DNA of 49,471 bases, taken from the NCBI GenBank assembly GCA_014190515.1, contig BJGN01000006.1, positions 1 to 49,471 on the forward strand, written 5' to 3'. Numbering within the stretch: position 1 is the stretch's first letter; each line of letters begins with the position of its first letter. The position numbers and the translations under genes were made by a program. Shown here one piece after another: positions 26,361 to 35,220 of the stretch. Below the pieces are notes generated by a model, which was not told the origin of the DNA, made no database searches, and worked only from the letters and a program-made list of their open reading frames with translations. The DNA is from Bacteroidota bacterium. GTDB lineage: Bacteria; Bacteroidota; Bacteroidia; Chitinophagales; Saprospiraceae.

Positions 26361-27104
26361 ATGATTATTATTCCTGCCATTGATATTATAGGTGGAAAAT
26401 GCGTAAGATTAACGCAAGGTGACTATAATCAAAAGATTGAGTATAATTCCAATCCATTGGAAGTTGCCAAACTTTTTGAAGGAAATGGATTAAATTATTT
26501 GCACGTTGTTGATCTTGATGGTGCTAAGGCTGGTAAAATTGTCAATTATCAAATCTTAGAACAAATTACTCATCGAACCAATCTAAAGGTTGATTTTGGG
26601 GGTGGATTGAAATCAAATGACGATTTGAAAACAGCTTTTGAATGTGGCGCCAATCAAGTTACAGGAGGTACTATCGCTGTCAAAAATAAGGCTTTATTCC
26701 TTCATTGGCTGGAACAATTCGGGGCAGAAAAAATAATATTAGGTGCTGATTTCAAAGCGGATTATATAGCAACTGACGGTTGGCAGGAATCGAGTGATAA
26801 CTTGCTTTTACCCTTCTTGGAAAGTTATTTTAAAGAAGGAATTAGGTATGTCATTTCAACAGACATAAGTAAAGATGGCCTATTAAAGGGTTGTTCTTTA
26901 ACTAAATACGAAGAAATAAGACACAAATTGCCTGAAATAAAACTGATAGCCAGCGGGGGAGTAACGACGGTAGATGAGTTAGACAAATTATTTGAACTCG
27001 GTTGCCATGGGGCTATAATTGGTAAAGCGCTCTATGAAGGTCACTTTACAGCAAAAGCTTTAGGTCTTCTTCAGGAAACATATTTTTCAAAACATGGGAG
27101 CTAG
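26361..27104 (+). CDS. hisA: ProFAR isomerase
   Basis: HisA, 1-(5-phosphoribosyl)-5-[(5-phosphoribosylamino)methylideneamino]imidazole-4-carboxamide isomerase, is a 247-residue TIM barrel. The N-terminal catalytic aspartate is in IPAIDIIGGKCVRL, and the central motif is DLDGAKAGK. The second catalytic aspartate is in ISTDISKDGLLKG, and the phosphate-binding loops are DFGGGLKS, ASGGVTTVDEL and GAIIGKALYEG. The ISTDISKDG wording and the LTQGDY start separate it from HisF. It is the last his gene here. uvrA follows after 56 bases, so hisF and hisI/E are not part of this transcript. Confidence 0.93.
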   Translation: MIIIPAIDIIGGKCVRLTQGDYNQKIEYNSNPLEVAKLFEGNGLNYLHVVDLDGAKAGKIVNYQILEQITHRTNLKVDFGGGLKSNDDLKTAFECGANQVTGGTIAVKNKALFLHWLEQFGAEKIILGADFKADYIATDGWQESSDNLLLPFLESYFKEGIRYVISTDISKDGLLKGCSLTKYEEIRHKLPEIKLIASGGVTTVDELDKLFELGCHGAIIGKALYEGHFTAKALGLLQETYFSKHGS

Positions 27105-27151
27105 TTTATTTGTTTAACTATTGTTTCCTATCCCATATTTGCAAATAAACT
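27103..27151. repeat. Inverted repeat between hisA and uvrA
   Basis: AGTTTATTTG (27103-27112) is repeated inverted as CAAATAAACT (27142-27151) across 29 bases, and the right arm overlaps the palindrome ATTTGCAAAT (27137-27146). The left TTTG and the CATATTTG at 27134-27141 are spaced about like -33 and -7 elements, so the repeat may frame a weak uvrA promoter. An operator or a hairpin are both possible. Confidence 0.35.
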
Positions 27152-27160
27152 GGTATTATA

Positions 27161-30007
27161 ATGGATACATCCAACTCACCTGAAGATTTAAAGCAGGAAT
27201 TCATAGAGATTATTGGTGCTAGAGAGCATAATCTTCAAGGTATTGATCTAAATATTCCCAGAAATCAACTCGTTGTTATTACGGGTATAAGTGGCAGTGG
27301 AAAGTCTTCCCTGGCTTTCGATACCTTATATGCCGAAGGTCAACGCAGATATCTTGAAACTTTTTCAGCTTATGCGAGACAGTTTATAGGAGAAATGGAG
27401 AGACCTGATGTGGAAAAAATTTCCGGATTGAGTCCGGTTATTTCCATTGAACAGAAAACGACGGGGAATAATCCTCGTTCTACCGTTGGTACAGTGACTG
27501 AAATCTATGATTTTATGCGTCTTTTATTTGCCAGAACAGCTGAAGCTTTTTCTTATGTGACTGGGGAAAAAATGATTGCATATAGCGAGGAACAAATGAA
27601 AGAAAGAATACTTTCCGATTTTGAACAAAAGAAAATCATGATTCTTGGTTCCCTCGTCAGAGGTAGGAAGGGACATTACAGAGAGTTATTTGAACAAGTT
27701 AGAAAAACAGGATATACCAAAATCAGGGTAGATGGGGAAATGCTGGATTTAACACCCGGACTGTCTGTCGATCGTTATAAAGTACATGATATTGAAGTAG
27801 TGGTTGATAGAATTCAAGTGACTGAGGACAAATTGCCCAGAATAAATGAAGCGCTGCAAATGGCGCTGAAGCTTGGCCAAGGTTTATTAATGATTCAAGA
27901 TACAGATTCCGGAGTTACCACCACCTTAAGTAAATTCTTGATGGATCCGGTTGCTGGTATTTCCTATAGTGAACCCTCTCCAAATTCCTTTTCGTTTAAC
28001 TCTCCGTATGGCGCCTGTCCCGCATGTAATGGTTTGGGGGTTCTAACCAGGGTGGACGTAAATAAGATGGTCCCTGATCCGCAGAAATCAATCAATGAGG
28101 GAGGTATTATTCCTCTTGGTGAGCCTCGGGATAATACCCTATTTAAACAATTAAGAGAGCTTTCAAAGCATTTTAAATTTAGTTTTTCCCTCCCTATTTC
28201 AGAATTACCAGCCGAAGCCTGGAAAATAATTCTTTACGGTACAAGTAAAATAAGTAACCAAAAAGAAGAATTTACCTACGATATTGTGGCAGAGGGATTA
28301 ATTAAAATGATGATGCATTGGTATTCTGATACCTCTTCTGAAAAGGTTCGACTTTGGGCAGAGGAATTTATGGTGGTAGATACCTGTCAGGAATGTAATG
28401 GCTACCGTTTGAAGAAGGAATCCCTTCATTTCAAACTAGCCGGTAAGCATATTGGTGAACTTTCTTCTATGGACATAGAGACCTTAAAAAATTGGATTCA
28501 AGATTTACCACATAACTTAGAAGAAAGACAGGTGACTATTTCAGAACCTATACTGAAGGAAATCGAATTGAGAATTGGATTTCTGTTGAAAGTTGGACTC
28601 GATTATTTAACCCTCAACAGACCCGCGCGGACCTTATCGGGTGGAGAATCCCAGCGTATTCGTCTGGCTACACAGATTGGTTCCCAACTTACGGGTATAA
28701 CTTATATTCTCGATGAACCAAGTATCGGTTTACATCAAAGAGATAATCAACGATTAATCGATTCGCTAAGACAATTGACCGATATAGGTAATACAGTACT
28801 AGTTGTCGAACACGATAAAGATATCATGATGGCTTCCGATTATTTGATTGATATGGGGCCAGGCGCGGGTAAGCTGGGGGGAAGAATAGTAGGGGAAGGA
28901 ATTCCTGCCTCTTTCGCTCAAAAAAATACCTTAACCGCAGACTATTTGAGTAAGAGGGTTTCTATTGAAATACCTCAAAGCAGAAGAATTGGTTCTGGGA
29001 AATATTTGCATTTAGAAGGTGCAACAGGGAATAATTTACATGATGTTTCTATAAAAATTCCTTTGGGTATATTTGCCTGTATAACAGGTGTTTCAGGTAG
29101 CGGAAAATCAACGCTCATTAACGAAACACTGTATCCCATTCTCAGGCAACATTTCTTTAAAAGCCTGAAGCCGCCCATGCCTTATCAATCTATTTTGGGA
29201 CTGGAGCATTTAGACAAAGTGATCGATATTGATCAATCTGCTATTGGCAGAACGCCTCGTTCTAATCCAGCAACCTATACGGGAGTTTTTACTGAAATAA
29301 GAAAAATATACTCGGATCTTCCGGAATCAAAAATACGCGGTTATCTTCCTGGTCGGTTTTCGTTTAACGTAAAAGGGGGGCGCTGCGAAGAGTGTCAGGG
29401 TTCTGGAATGAGGGTCATAGAAATGAATTTTCTTCCCGATGTTCACGTTCATTGTGAAAAATGTCAGGGAAAACGCTATAATAGAGAAACACTGGAGGTG
29501 GTTTATAAGGGTAAATCTATTAATGATGTGCTCGAAATGACGGTAGCTGAGGCTGTTAGCTTTTTTGAAAATATACCGGCCATTTATCGTAAAGTAAAAA
29601 CCCTGGAGGAGGTTGGTCTTGGCTATATTTCTTTGGGACAACAGGCAACAACCCTGTCAGGTGGCGAGGCTCAAAGAGTTAAACTCGCCGAAGAATTATC
29701 AAAAAAGGATACAGGAAATACCATGTACATCCTGGATGAACCTACCACAGGACTACATTTTGAAGACATTCGTCATTTGTTGGTCGTCCTTCAAAAATTG
29801 GTCGACAGGGGAAATACGGTGTTGGTTATTGAACATAACATGGATGTTATCAAAGTGGCAGACTATGTTATTGACATGGGACCTGAAGGTGGAAACCGTG
29901 GAGGTGAAGTTATAGCAGAGGGAACACCAGAACAAGTGGCCACGGTGGATAGAAGTTTTACCGGTCAATTTCTTAAATTAGAATTACCTGATTTTAATTC
30001 TAATTGA
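27161..30007 (+). CDS. uvrA: Excinuclease ABC subunit UvrA
   Basis: UvrA is the damage-recognition ATPase of nucleotide excision repair, acting with UvrB. Its 948 residues are the normal size. Two ABC modules are complete. The first has Walker A GISGSGKSS, signature LSGGESQRIRLA and Walker B ITYILDEPS. The second has GVSGSGKST, LSGGEAQRVKLA and YILDEPTTG. Zinc modules are seen as CPACNGLG with CQECNGYRL, and as CEECQGSG with CEKCQGKR. It stands alone in the plus orientation with its own short leader. No LexA-type box is recognisable. Confidence 0.97.
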   Translation: MDTSNSPEDLKQEFIEIIGAREHNLQGIDLNIPRNQLVVITGISGSGKSSLAFDTLYAEGQRRYLETFSAYARQFIGEMERPDVEKISGLSPVISIEQKTTGNNPRSTVGTVTEIYDFMRLLFARTAEAFSYVTGEKMIAYSEEQMKERILSDFEQKKIMILGSLVRGRKGHYRELFEQVRKTGYTKIRVDGEMLDLTPGLSVDRYKVHDIEVVVDRIQVTEDKLPRINEALQMALKLGQGLLMIQDTDSGVTTTLSKFLMDPVAGISYSEPSPNSFSFNSPYGACPACNGLGVLTRVDVNKMVPDPQKSINEGGIIPLGEPRDNTLFKQLRELSKHFKFSFSLPISELPAEAWKIILYGTSKISNQKEEFTYDIVAEGLIKMMMHWYSDTSSEKVRLWAEEFMVVDTCQECNGYRLKKESLHFKLAGKHIGELSSMDIETLKNWIQDLPHNLEERQVTISEPILKEIELRIGFLLKVGLDYLTLNRPARTLSGGESQRIRLATQIGSQLTGITYILDEPSIGLHQRDNQRLIDSLRQLTDIGNTVLVVEHDKDIMMASDYLIDMGPGAGKLGGRIVGEGIPASFAQKNTLTADYLSKRVSIEIPQSRRIGSGKYLHLEGATGNNLHDVSIKIPLGIFACITGVSGSGKSTLINETLYPILRQHFFKSLKPPMPYQSILGLEHLDKVIDIDQSAIGRTPRSNPATYTGVFTEIRKIYSDLPESKIRGYLPGRFSFNVKGGRCEECQGSGMRVIEMNFLPDVHVHCEKCQGKRYNRETLEVVYKGKSINDVLEMTVAEAVSFFENIPAIYRKVKTLEEVGLGYISLGQQATTLSGGEAQRVKLAEELSKKDTGNTMYILDEPTTGLHFEDIRHLLVVLQKLVDRGNTVLVIEHNMDVIKVADYVIDMGPEGGNRGGEVIAEGTPEQVATVDRSFTGQFLKLELPDFNSN

Positions 30008-30113
30008 GATGGAACGCTCTTTAAATGGATCGAAAGGGAAAAAGGTATTAACATGAATAGGCTTATAAATTGCTTCGAAACTATAGTTATTTAAGTATCT
30101 TTATCTAATAAAG

Positions 30114-31643
30114 ATGTTTATGCGGCATTGGATAAATAGTGTTTTCAGGCTTTATTATTCTCGCAGGTATCTGCACTTTAATTCTATTTACAGCAACCCT
30201 GAAAAATTACAAGAGCATTGGAGGTCGTATTTAGTTCAAAGGGCTGAAAAAACAAACTACGGAAAAGCGTTTAATTTTTCTCAAATCAAAGATTATCATT
30301 CATTTTCCGAGCAAATTCCCGTAGTCGATTATGAGCCTTTGAAACCTTTTATACATCAAATGATGTTGGGGCAATCAGATGTGTTATGGCCGGGAAAAGT
30401 TCGCTGGTTTGCAAAATCTGCTGGAACCTCTCAGGATAAAAGTAAGTTTATTCCAGTTTCAACAGAGAATAGACAAAAATGTCATCTTCGGGGTACCTGG
30501 GACACTATGATGTTTTATTATCATTTTCGTCCCAATGCCAGGCAATTTGAAGCTAAAACGCTTCTGATGGGCGGTAGTATTTTGCCCTTTGATGAGTTTC
30601 CGTATTCACAGGTAGGAGATATTTCTGCTATAATGATTAAACACCTTCCATGGGTGGCCATACCTTTTTTCGCTCCAGATATCCCCACTGCTCTTATTTC
30701 AAATTGGGATGAAAAGTTAGAGAAAATAGCTCAACATGCCGCTAATCAATCAGATATTGTAATGGTTGGGGGCGTCCCAACCTGGACTTTACTTCTTTTC
30801 CACAGGATATTAGCCATTACAGGAAAAAATCATATTCAAGAGGTTTGGCCTAATTTTCAACTTTACACTCATGGCGGCGTAAGTTTTTTACCTTATAGAG
30901 AACAATTTAAAGCTCTTTTTCCTCTTCCTGGCGTGCAATTTATCGAAACCTACAATGCAACGGAAGGTTTTTTTGCTGTCCGCGATCACCCCGATGAAGA
31001 TTCAGGCATGCGACTTCTGTTGAATAATGGTATATTCTATGAATTTATTCCTCAAGATGCTCATAATGAGTATAATAGTTCTCCCATTCCTTTATCGGAG
31101 GTAGCTTTAAACCTTAATTATGCTATGGTCATTACTACCAATAGTGGCTTATGGCGGTATAAGATTGGGGATACTGTAGAATTTACCAGCTTGAATCCTT
31201 ACAGATTAAAGGTGACTGGCAGAGTTCAACAGTTTTTAAATACCTTTGGAGAAGAGGTAATGGTAGAAAATACAGACAAAGCGCTAGCTATGACTTGCCA
31301 GCAGTTTGCTGTTTTTGCTATTGAATATACTGTAGCTCCTAAGTTTTTATCTCATAATGAAAAGGGTGCCCATGAATGGATTATAGAATTTGAAAATCCT
31401 CCCCCCGATGTGGAACTTTTCGCTGTCTCTTTAGATAAAAATTTGCAAACTATAAATTCTGATTATGAAGCCAAGAGATTTTCAAATTTGGCCATAACGC
31501 AACTTATCTTGCACAGTGTAAATAAAGGGACATTTCATAGATGGATGCGATCAAAAATGAGATTTGGAAATCAGAATAAGGTGCCCAGATTATCCGAAAA
31601 TCGTCGAGTTTTAGAAGAAATTATGAGTTTTTCTAAATTATAA
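30114..31643 (+). CDS. GH3 auxin-responsive promoter family protein
   Basis: A 509-residue member of the GH3 family, adenylate-forming enzymes known in plants for conjugating amino acids to acyl substrates. The nucleotide-binding signature is seen as WFAKSAGTSQDKSKFIPVS near residue 100. A second motif is ETYNATEGFFAV near residue 280, and the GLWRYKIGDTVEFT segment carries the expected aspartate. Bacteroidota often carry such genes, and the bacterial substrate is not known to me. A near-consensus box TATCTTTA lies about 20 bases upstream. A terminator hairpin at 31787-31814 lies downstream. Confidence 0.88.
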   Translation: MFMRHWINSVFRLYYSRRYLHFNSIYSNPEKLQEHWRSYLVQRAEKTNYGKAFNFSQIKDYHSFSEQIPVVDYEPLKPFIHQMMLGQSDVLWPGKVRWFAKSAGTSQDKSKFIPVSTENRQKCHLRGTWDTMMFYYHFRPNARQFEAKTLLMGGSILPFDEFPYSQVGDISAIMIKHLPWVAIPFFAPDIPTALISNWDEKLEKIAQHAANQSDIVMVGGVPTWTLLLFHRILAITGKNHIQEVWPNFQLYTHGGVSFLPYREQFKALFPLPGVQFIETYNATEGFFAVRDHPDEDSGMRLLLNNGIFYEFIPQDAHNEYNSSPIPLSEVALNLNYAMVITTNSGLWRYKIGDTVEFTSLNPYRLKVTGRVQQFLNTFGEEVMVENTDKALAMTCQQFAVFAIEYTVAPKFLSHNEKGAHEWIIEFENPPPDVELFAVSLDKNLQTINSDYEAKRFSNLAITQLILHSVNKGTFHRWMRSKMRFGNQNKVPRLSENRRVLEEIMSFSKL

Positions 31644-31771
31644 TCGTACTTTGTGTATCGTAGTTTAAACAAAAATCAATATTAGATGTTTTTTTATTAC
31701 GATTAAGAGTTAAATGATAGTAATATTATCATTTTAGGAGTAAAATAAATTTTAGGTTAGTTAATAGGGTT

Positions 31772-33106
31772 TTAGGTGTTTTTTCGGGTCGGCGTTCTAT
31801 CGCTGACCTTTTTTATTAGGGCATTTCTCTTGTTCTCAGAAAATTTTTGCGCTATTTTATTTCTATCACAATGATAGTTCTGGTTATTTTTCCAAAACTT
31901 ATATATTGTTGTTATCCAAGCCTTTAATCTCTTGTTTTCACTGTTATGAAAATAGCCTTCCGTTTGATAACAGGATAAAATACTTTTCATCTCCGTTTCC
32001 AATATCCCATTTGTCAGAACCAGAATAGGTTTGCCCGTTGCTAAATATTCAAAAAGTTTAGTGGTTAAGATGCCTTTTTGAACGGAGGTACTCCAGGTTA
32101 TTACCAGATTTATCGCTGCCCCCCACTGCCTTTCCCGGGCTTCCGAAAGGGGCAGAAATGCTTTAATGCCTATCTGTTCTTTAGGAAAATGTGGAATCAG
32201 CCATTGCTCATATTGCCATGGATGTAAACCGCAATAGGTCCAGAATATATCTCTTTTATTCATTATTCCTTCCTCAATTAACGCTAAAATAACTTTGACT
32301 AAAGGAGATAAGTCCTGATAATCAGGATAAATAGAGCCTGTATAATTTATGTTAAAGTTTGTAGATATGATCGTTGGACGTTGTACTTCTTCGGGAAAAA
32401 TACAACCTGAGTATATACTAATATTTGTATGAAATTTTTCTAATTCGTTAGCGATGCCTTTTGAAACGGTGATGACAGCATCAGCTTTTTTTAGTAAATG
32501 TTTTAAAAAATATTTACAGATGGTATGATTCAAATAATGGGGGTATTTAACATCTACGGGCAAATCCCTGAAATCTGCCATCCAATGTAGGTGTGGAAAA
32601 GTGCATTTTAATAAAAAAGCGGTGAAATGGTCAACCATAGGGCTGTAAGAAGTGAAAAGATGAGTGATTTTATAGTCTTTTATCCATTTTACCGCCTTGA
32701 AGTAAGCTATCAAAAGGTAAATTAAGCCGCCGTCTCCAATAATAATATTGAATGGAATACGGTTTCTAAAAGTTAAAAGCGACGAAATAAATACCTTCTT
32801 TTTCCACATAAGAGGTAAGGTATAATGAGTCAATATAAAATTTGACAACAATTGTCGCAAACCAATAAGGGGTATATGGTAAATGTTCGAAATGGGTAAA
32901 TTTATAGTCTGTTCTCCTGCCATTTTCTTTGGGAATTTTCCGGTAAGTACGGAAATTGTAAATCCGTTGGCAATAAATCCTTCATAAAAATGCCTTAGTC
33001 TAATAGAAGAACTGACCTGAACAGGTGGAAAATAGTAACTCAGGAAAAGCAAATTTTTGGCCTTGTAGGTAGAAATAGTTTGCATTTTTTTATTCATTTC
33101 AAACAC
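31772..33106 (-). CDS. Glycosyltransferase family 4-like protein
   Basis: This 444-residue GT-B fold protein has the N-terminal donor of GT4 enzymes (SYYFPPVQVSSSIRLRHFYE) and a middle DFRDLP segment often seen in WbuB-like transferases. Its C-terminal half has NYTGSIYPDYQDLSPLV and the nucleotide-sugar contact region LFEYLATGKPILVL. It overlaps the upstream glycosyltransferase gene by 13 bases, so they form an operon for surface-glycan or O-antigen-like synthesis. Donor and acceptor sugars are unknown. A + strand terminator sits inside its last codons. Confidence 0.85.
   Translation of the reverse strand: MFEMNKKMQTISTYKAKNLLFLSYYFPPVQVSSSIRLRHFYEGFIANGFTISVLTGKFPKKMAGEQTINLPISNIYHIPLIGLRQLLSNFILTHYTLPLMWKKKVFISSLLTFRNRIPFNIIIGDGGLIYLLIAYFKAVKWIKDYKITHLFTSYSPMVDHFTAFLLKCTFPHLHWMADFRDLPVDVKYPHYLNHTICKYFLKHLLKKADAVITVSKGIANELEKFHTNISIYSGCIFPEEVQRPTIISTNFNINYTGSIYPDYQDLSPLVKVILALIEEGIMNKRDIFWTYCGLHPWQYEQWLIPHFPKEQIGIKAFLPLSEARERQWGAAINLVITWSTSVQKGILTTKLFEYLATGKPILVLTNGILETEMKSILSCYQTEGYFHNSENKRLKAWITTIYKFWKNNQNYHCDRNKIAQKFSENKRNALIKKVSDRTPTRKNT
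31787..31814 (+). terminator. Rho-independent terminator for the GH3 gene
   Basis: GGTCGGCG pairs with CGCTGACC (8 bp including one G-T) around TTCTAT, followed by six T residues on the plus strand. It lies inside the 3' end of the converging glycosyltransferase gene. On the minus strand no T-run follows. A weaker AT-rich hairpin AAATGATA/TATCATTT sits at 31712-31734. Confidence 0.6.
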
Positions 33107-34236
33107 ATAATCTTTTCTATAGAAAGGGCATAACCTTGGTGAATAGACAGATTGAAGTAGCGGGGTGGAATACTGCCTGGCGATTGCTTGGCCATAGACA
33201 AAAGTTTTGAGTAAGGCATGAGCAGTATTTTTTTTAATAATAGGGTTAACTCTTTTATGTTATCTGTTGGAAAAAGCCAGCCATTCTCGCCTTCTTTGAT
33301 TAATTCTGCACAACCGGGTGCAGTGGAAGAAACAACCGGTCGCCCACAGGCAAGGGCCTCTAAAATAGTTCTGGATAAGCCTTCTCTTTTGGAAGTTTGC
33401 ACAATCATATTCGCAAGGGCTATTAATGGGCGAACGTCAGAATGATTACCTACGTATTGTATAATGCCCTCTTTTTCCCATTCCAATATCCTGCTTAATG
33501 GAATGTCAGTGGGGTGTCCTCCGCCTATTTTACCTGCCATCAAACAATGGAATGGAATATTTTCATTTTTAAGGCGTTTTAAACTGGCAATTAAACATTG
33601 TAAGCCTTTATCGTATTGAATGCGACCTAAATATAAAATTACTCTGGTGTTTGCACGTTCGGGATAAGTAATAGGCTGGTAATAAGATGTACAAATGCCG
33701 GATCCGGCAATAATGCTCATTTTTTCATTATTTATCCATCTGTTCCTGAGAAAATAATTTGCATCCTCCTTATTTTGAAAAAAGATTATTGGGCATTGCT
33801 GGAATATTTTTTTCAATAAAAAACCTGATATAGTAGCAGTGATTTTCTGGTGCATAAATAAAAAGCCCAATCCGGTGAAAGTTGGAATTAATGGTATGTT
33901 TAATTCCCTGCAAACGATGGCAGCGGTAATAGATATTTTAAATGTAAAGGAAAAAACAGCCGATGGCTTCGTTTCCAATATTATCTTTTTAAGTTCCCGA
34001 TGTAATCTAATTTGTTGGAAACCATTGAATTGATAGGCATGAAAAAATGGTAAAAAGTAAGTGTCGTATTCAGTTGGGAAATCATTTTCCATGGCATTAC
34101 TGTCCAAAGGAATAATGATACTAACTCGATAACCCGATGATATAAAAAATATGAGGAGGTGTTCATAGTAATGATGTAAAAAATAAGCACTATTTGCAAT
34201 GAAAAGGATAGAAACAGGTTTTGATGAAACATTCAT
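33094..34236 (-). CDS. Glycosyltransferase family 4 protein
   Basis: A 380-residue GT-B glycosyltransferase. The N-terminal half begins with ILFIANSAYFLHHYYEHL, and the C-terminal half is the classical glycosyl transferases group 1 domain: LYLGRIQYDKGLQCLIASL and the donor-site EALACGRPVVSSTAPGCAEL with the following EGENGWL. The style is that of WcaL/RfaG-like capsule or O-antigen enzymes acting on lipid-linked sugars at the cytoplasmic face. It is the first gene of a two-gene minus-strand operon with the following glycosyltransferase (13-base overlap). It is divergent from the DUF4294 gene. Confidence 0.92.
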   Translation of the reverse strand: MNVSSKPVSILFIANSAYFLHHYYEHLLIFFISSGYRVSIIIPLDSNAMENDFPTEYDTYFLPFFHAYQFNGFQQIRLHRELKKIILETKPSAVFSFTFKISITAAIVCRELNIPLIPTFTGLGFLFMHQKITATISGFLLKKIFQQCPIIFFQNKEDANYFLRNRWINNEKMSIIAGSGICTSYYQPITYPERANTRVILYLGRIQYDKGLQCLIASLKRLKNENIPFHCLMAGKIGGGHPTDIPLSRILEWEKEGIIQYVGNHSDVRPLIALANMIVQTSKREGLSRTILEALACGRPVVSSTAPGCAELIKEGENGWLFPTDNIKELTLLLKKILLMPYSKLLSMAKQSPGSIPPRYFNLSIHQGYALSIEKIMCLK

Positions 34237-34366
34237 TAGTATGTTGTTAGGTTGGACTTAGAAAAGATTAAATATCCCATCATTTTATGGGAATCACATC
34301 TTTTGACCTACTCTAATGAAGGACAAAACACCTGATTTGTCGACCTGCTGAAAACATTCGATTTAT

Positions 34367-34382
34367 TATATTTGTATATTTG
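34367..34382 (+). promoter_or_regulatory. Tandem -7 boxes of the DUF4294 operon
   Basis: Two consecutive TATATTTG octamers (34367-34374 and 34375-34382), each fitting TAnnTTTG, lie 21-37 bases before the ATG at 34404. One or both could serve the DUF4294/small protein/oxidase operon. No matching -33 element at the usual distance stands out. Confidence 0.45.
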
Positions 34383-34403
34383 TATAAAATTAGATCCTAG
34401 CTT

Positions 34404-35051
34404 ATGCGAATCTTGTGGCTGGTCCTCAGCATTTTTTTTCTTTCCAACCTTCAGGCCCAGGAGAAAAAGACCCTTCTCATCAATGGAGATATATTTGAAT
34501 ATATCCTCGATGATTGTGGAGATACCATTGTGTTGGCAAATTTTGGAGACATGACGGTAACCTCAAGAAGGGAATTCGCCAGTATGGACGAATATAATAG
34601 GTACCAAAGATATAGGAGATATGCCTATCAGGTGTATCCTTACGCGGAAAAAGCGATTAGAATTTTCAAGGAAGTTCAACGGCAAACGGCGGAAATGAGA
34701 AAGGGAAAAAGAAGAAAATATACCAGGGAACTTCAGGATCAACTAAAAAATGAGTTTGAAACACCTCTGCGAAATTTATCGAAAACCCAGGGCATGATTC
34801 TTATGAAGATGATTGAAAAGGAGGTAAAAGCGCCTATTTTTTATTTGATAAGAGATTTAAGAGGAAGTTTTACCGCATTTTATTGGAATACACTCAGTGG
34901 ATTTTACGGCCATAAATTGAAAGATGGGTACAAAAGGGGGAAGGATTCCATATTGGATATGGTTCTTGACGATGTTAATCTTACCTACGGAAGTGATGAG
35001 GGGCCTTTGCCTGCGAGCATAAGGCTACCTAAAAAATTAGGAAAAGAATGA
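34404..35051 (+). CDS. DUF4294 domain-containing exported protein
   Basis: A 215-residue protein with a signal peptide (LVLSIFFLSNLQAQ). The DUF4294 core runs from about residue 25 with DGDIFEYI-like INGDIFEYI, RYRRYAYQVYPYAEKAI, and GMILMKMIEKEV. The C-terminal GFYGHKLKDGYKRGKD segment is conserved in the family. DUF4294 is a Bacteroidota family of unknown function, and no catalytic motif is visible. Its stop overlaps the ATG of a 56-residue membrane protein by four bases, and that in turn is followed by a large FAD/Fe-S oxidase. The three are therefore one operon. Confidence 0.88.
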   Translation: MRILWLVLSIFFLSNLQAQEKKTLLINGDIFEYILDDCGDTIVLANFGDMTVTSRREFASMDEYNRYQRYRRYAYQVYPYAEKAIRIFKEVQRQTAEMRKGKRRKYTRELQDQLKNEFETPLRNLSKTQGMILMKMIEKEVKAPIFYLIRDLRGSFTAFYWNTLSGFYGHKLKDGYKRGKDSILDMVLDDVNLTYGSDEGPLPASIRLPKKLGKE

Positions 35052-35218
35052 AATTATTCGGCTCTCCTGGTTTAAAGGGTAGATTTTGGCGCATTTTACC
35101 CTGGATAATTGGCATTTTATGTACCTTACTCTTATGGCAATACATTCGAACCAGACGTCCTTTGTCACAACCCTCCACCAGTTTTTACAATACTAACAAT
35201 ATCAATTTAATTCTTTAA
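35048..35218 (+). CDS. Small single-span membrane protein
   Basis: This is a 56-residue frame from ATG 35048 to TAA 35216-35218. It starts with a short basic segment (MKLFGSPGLKGR), has one membrane span at residues 13-33 (FWRILPWIIGILCTLLLWQY) and then a basic stretch TRRP and a polar tail. The ATG shares four bases with the stop of the DUF4294 gene, and the next gene starts two bases after its stop. Such tight coupling on both sides supports a real gene. The charge pattern gives no clear topology. I do not recognise a family. Confidence 0.65.
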   Translation: MKLFGSPGLKGRFWRILPWIIGILCTLLLWQYIRTRRPLSQPSTSFYNTNNINLIL

Positions 35219-35220
35219 AT

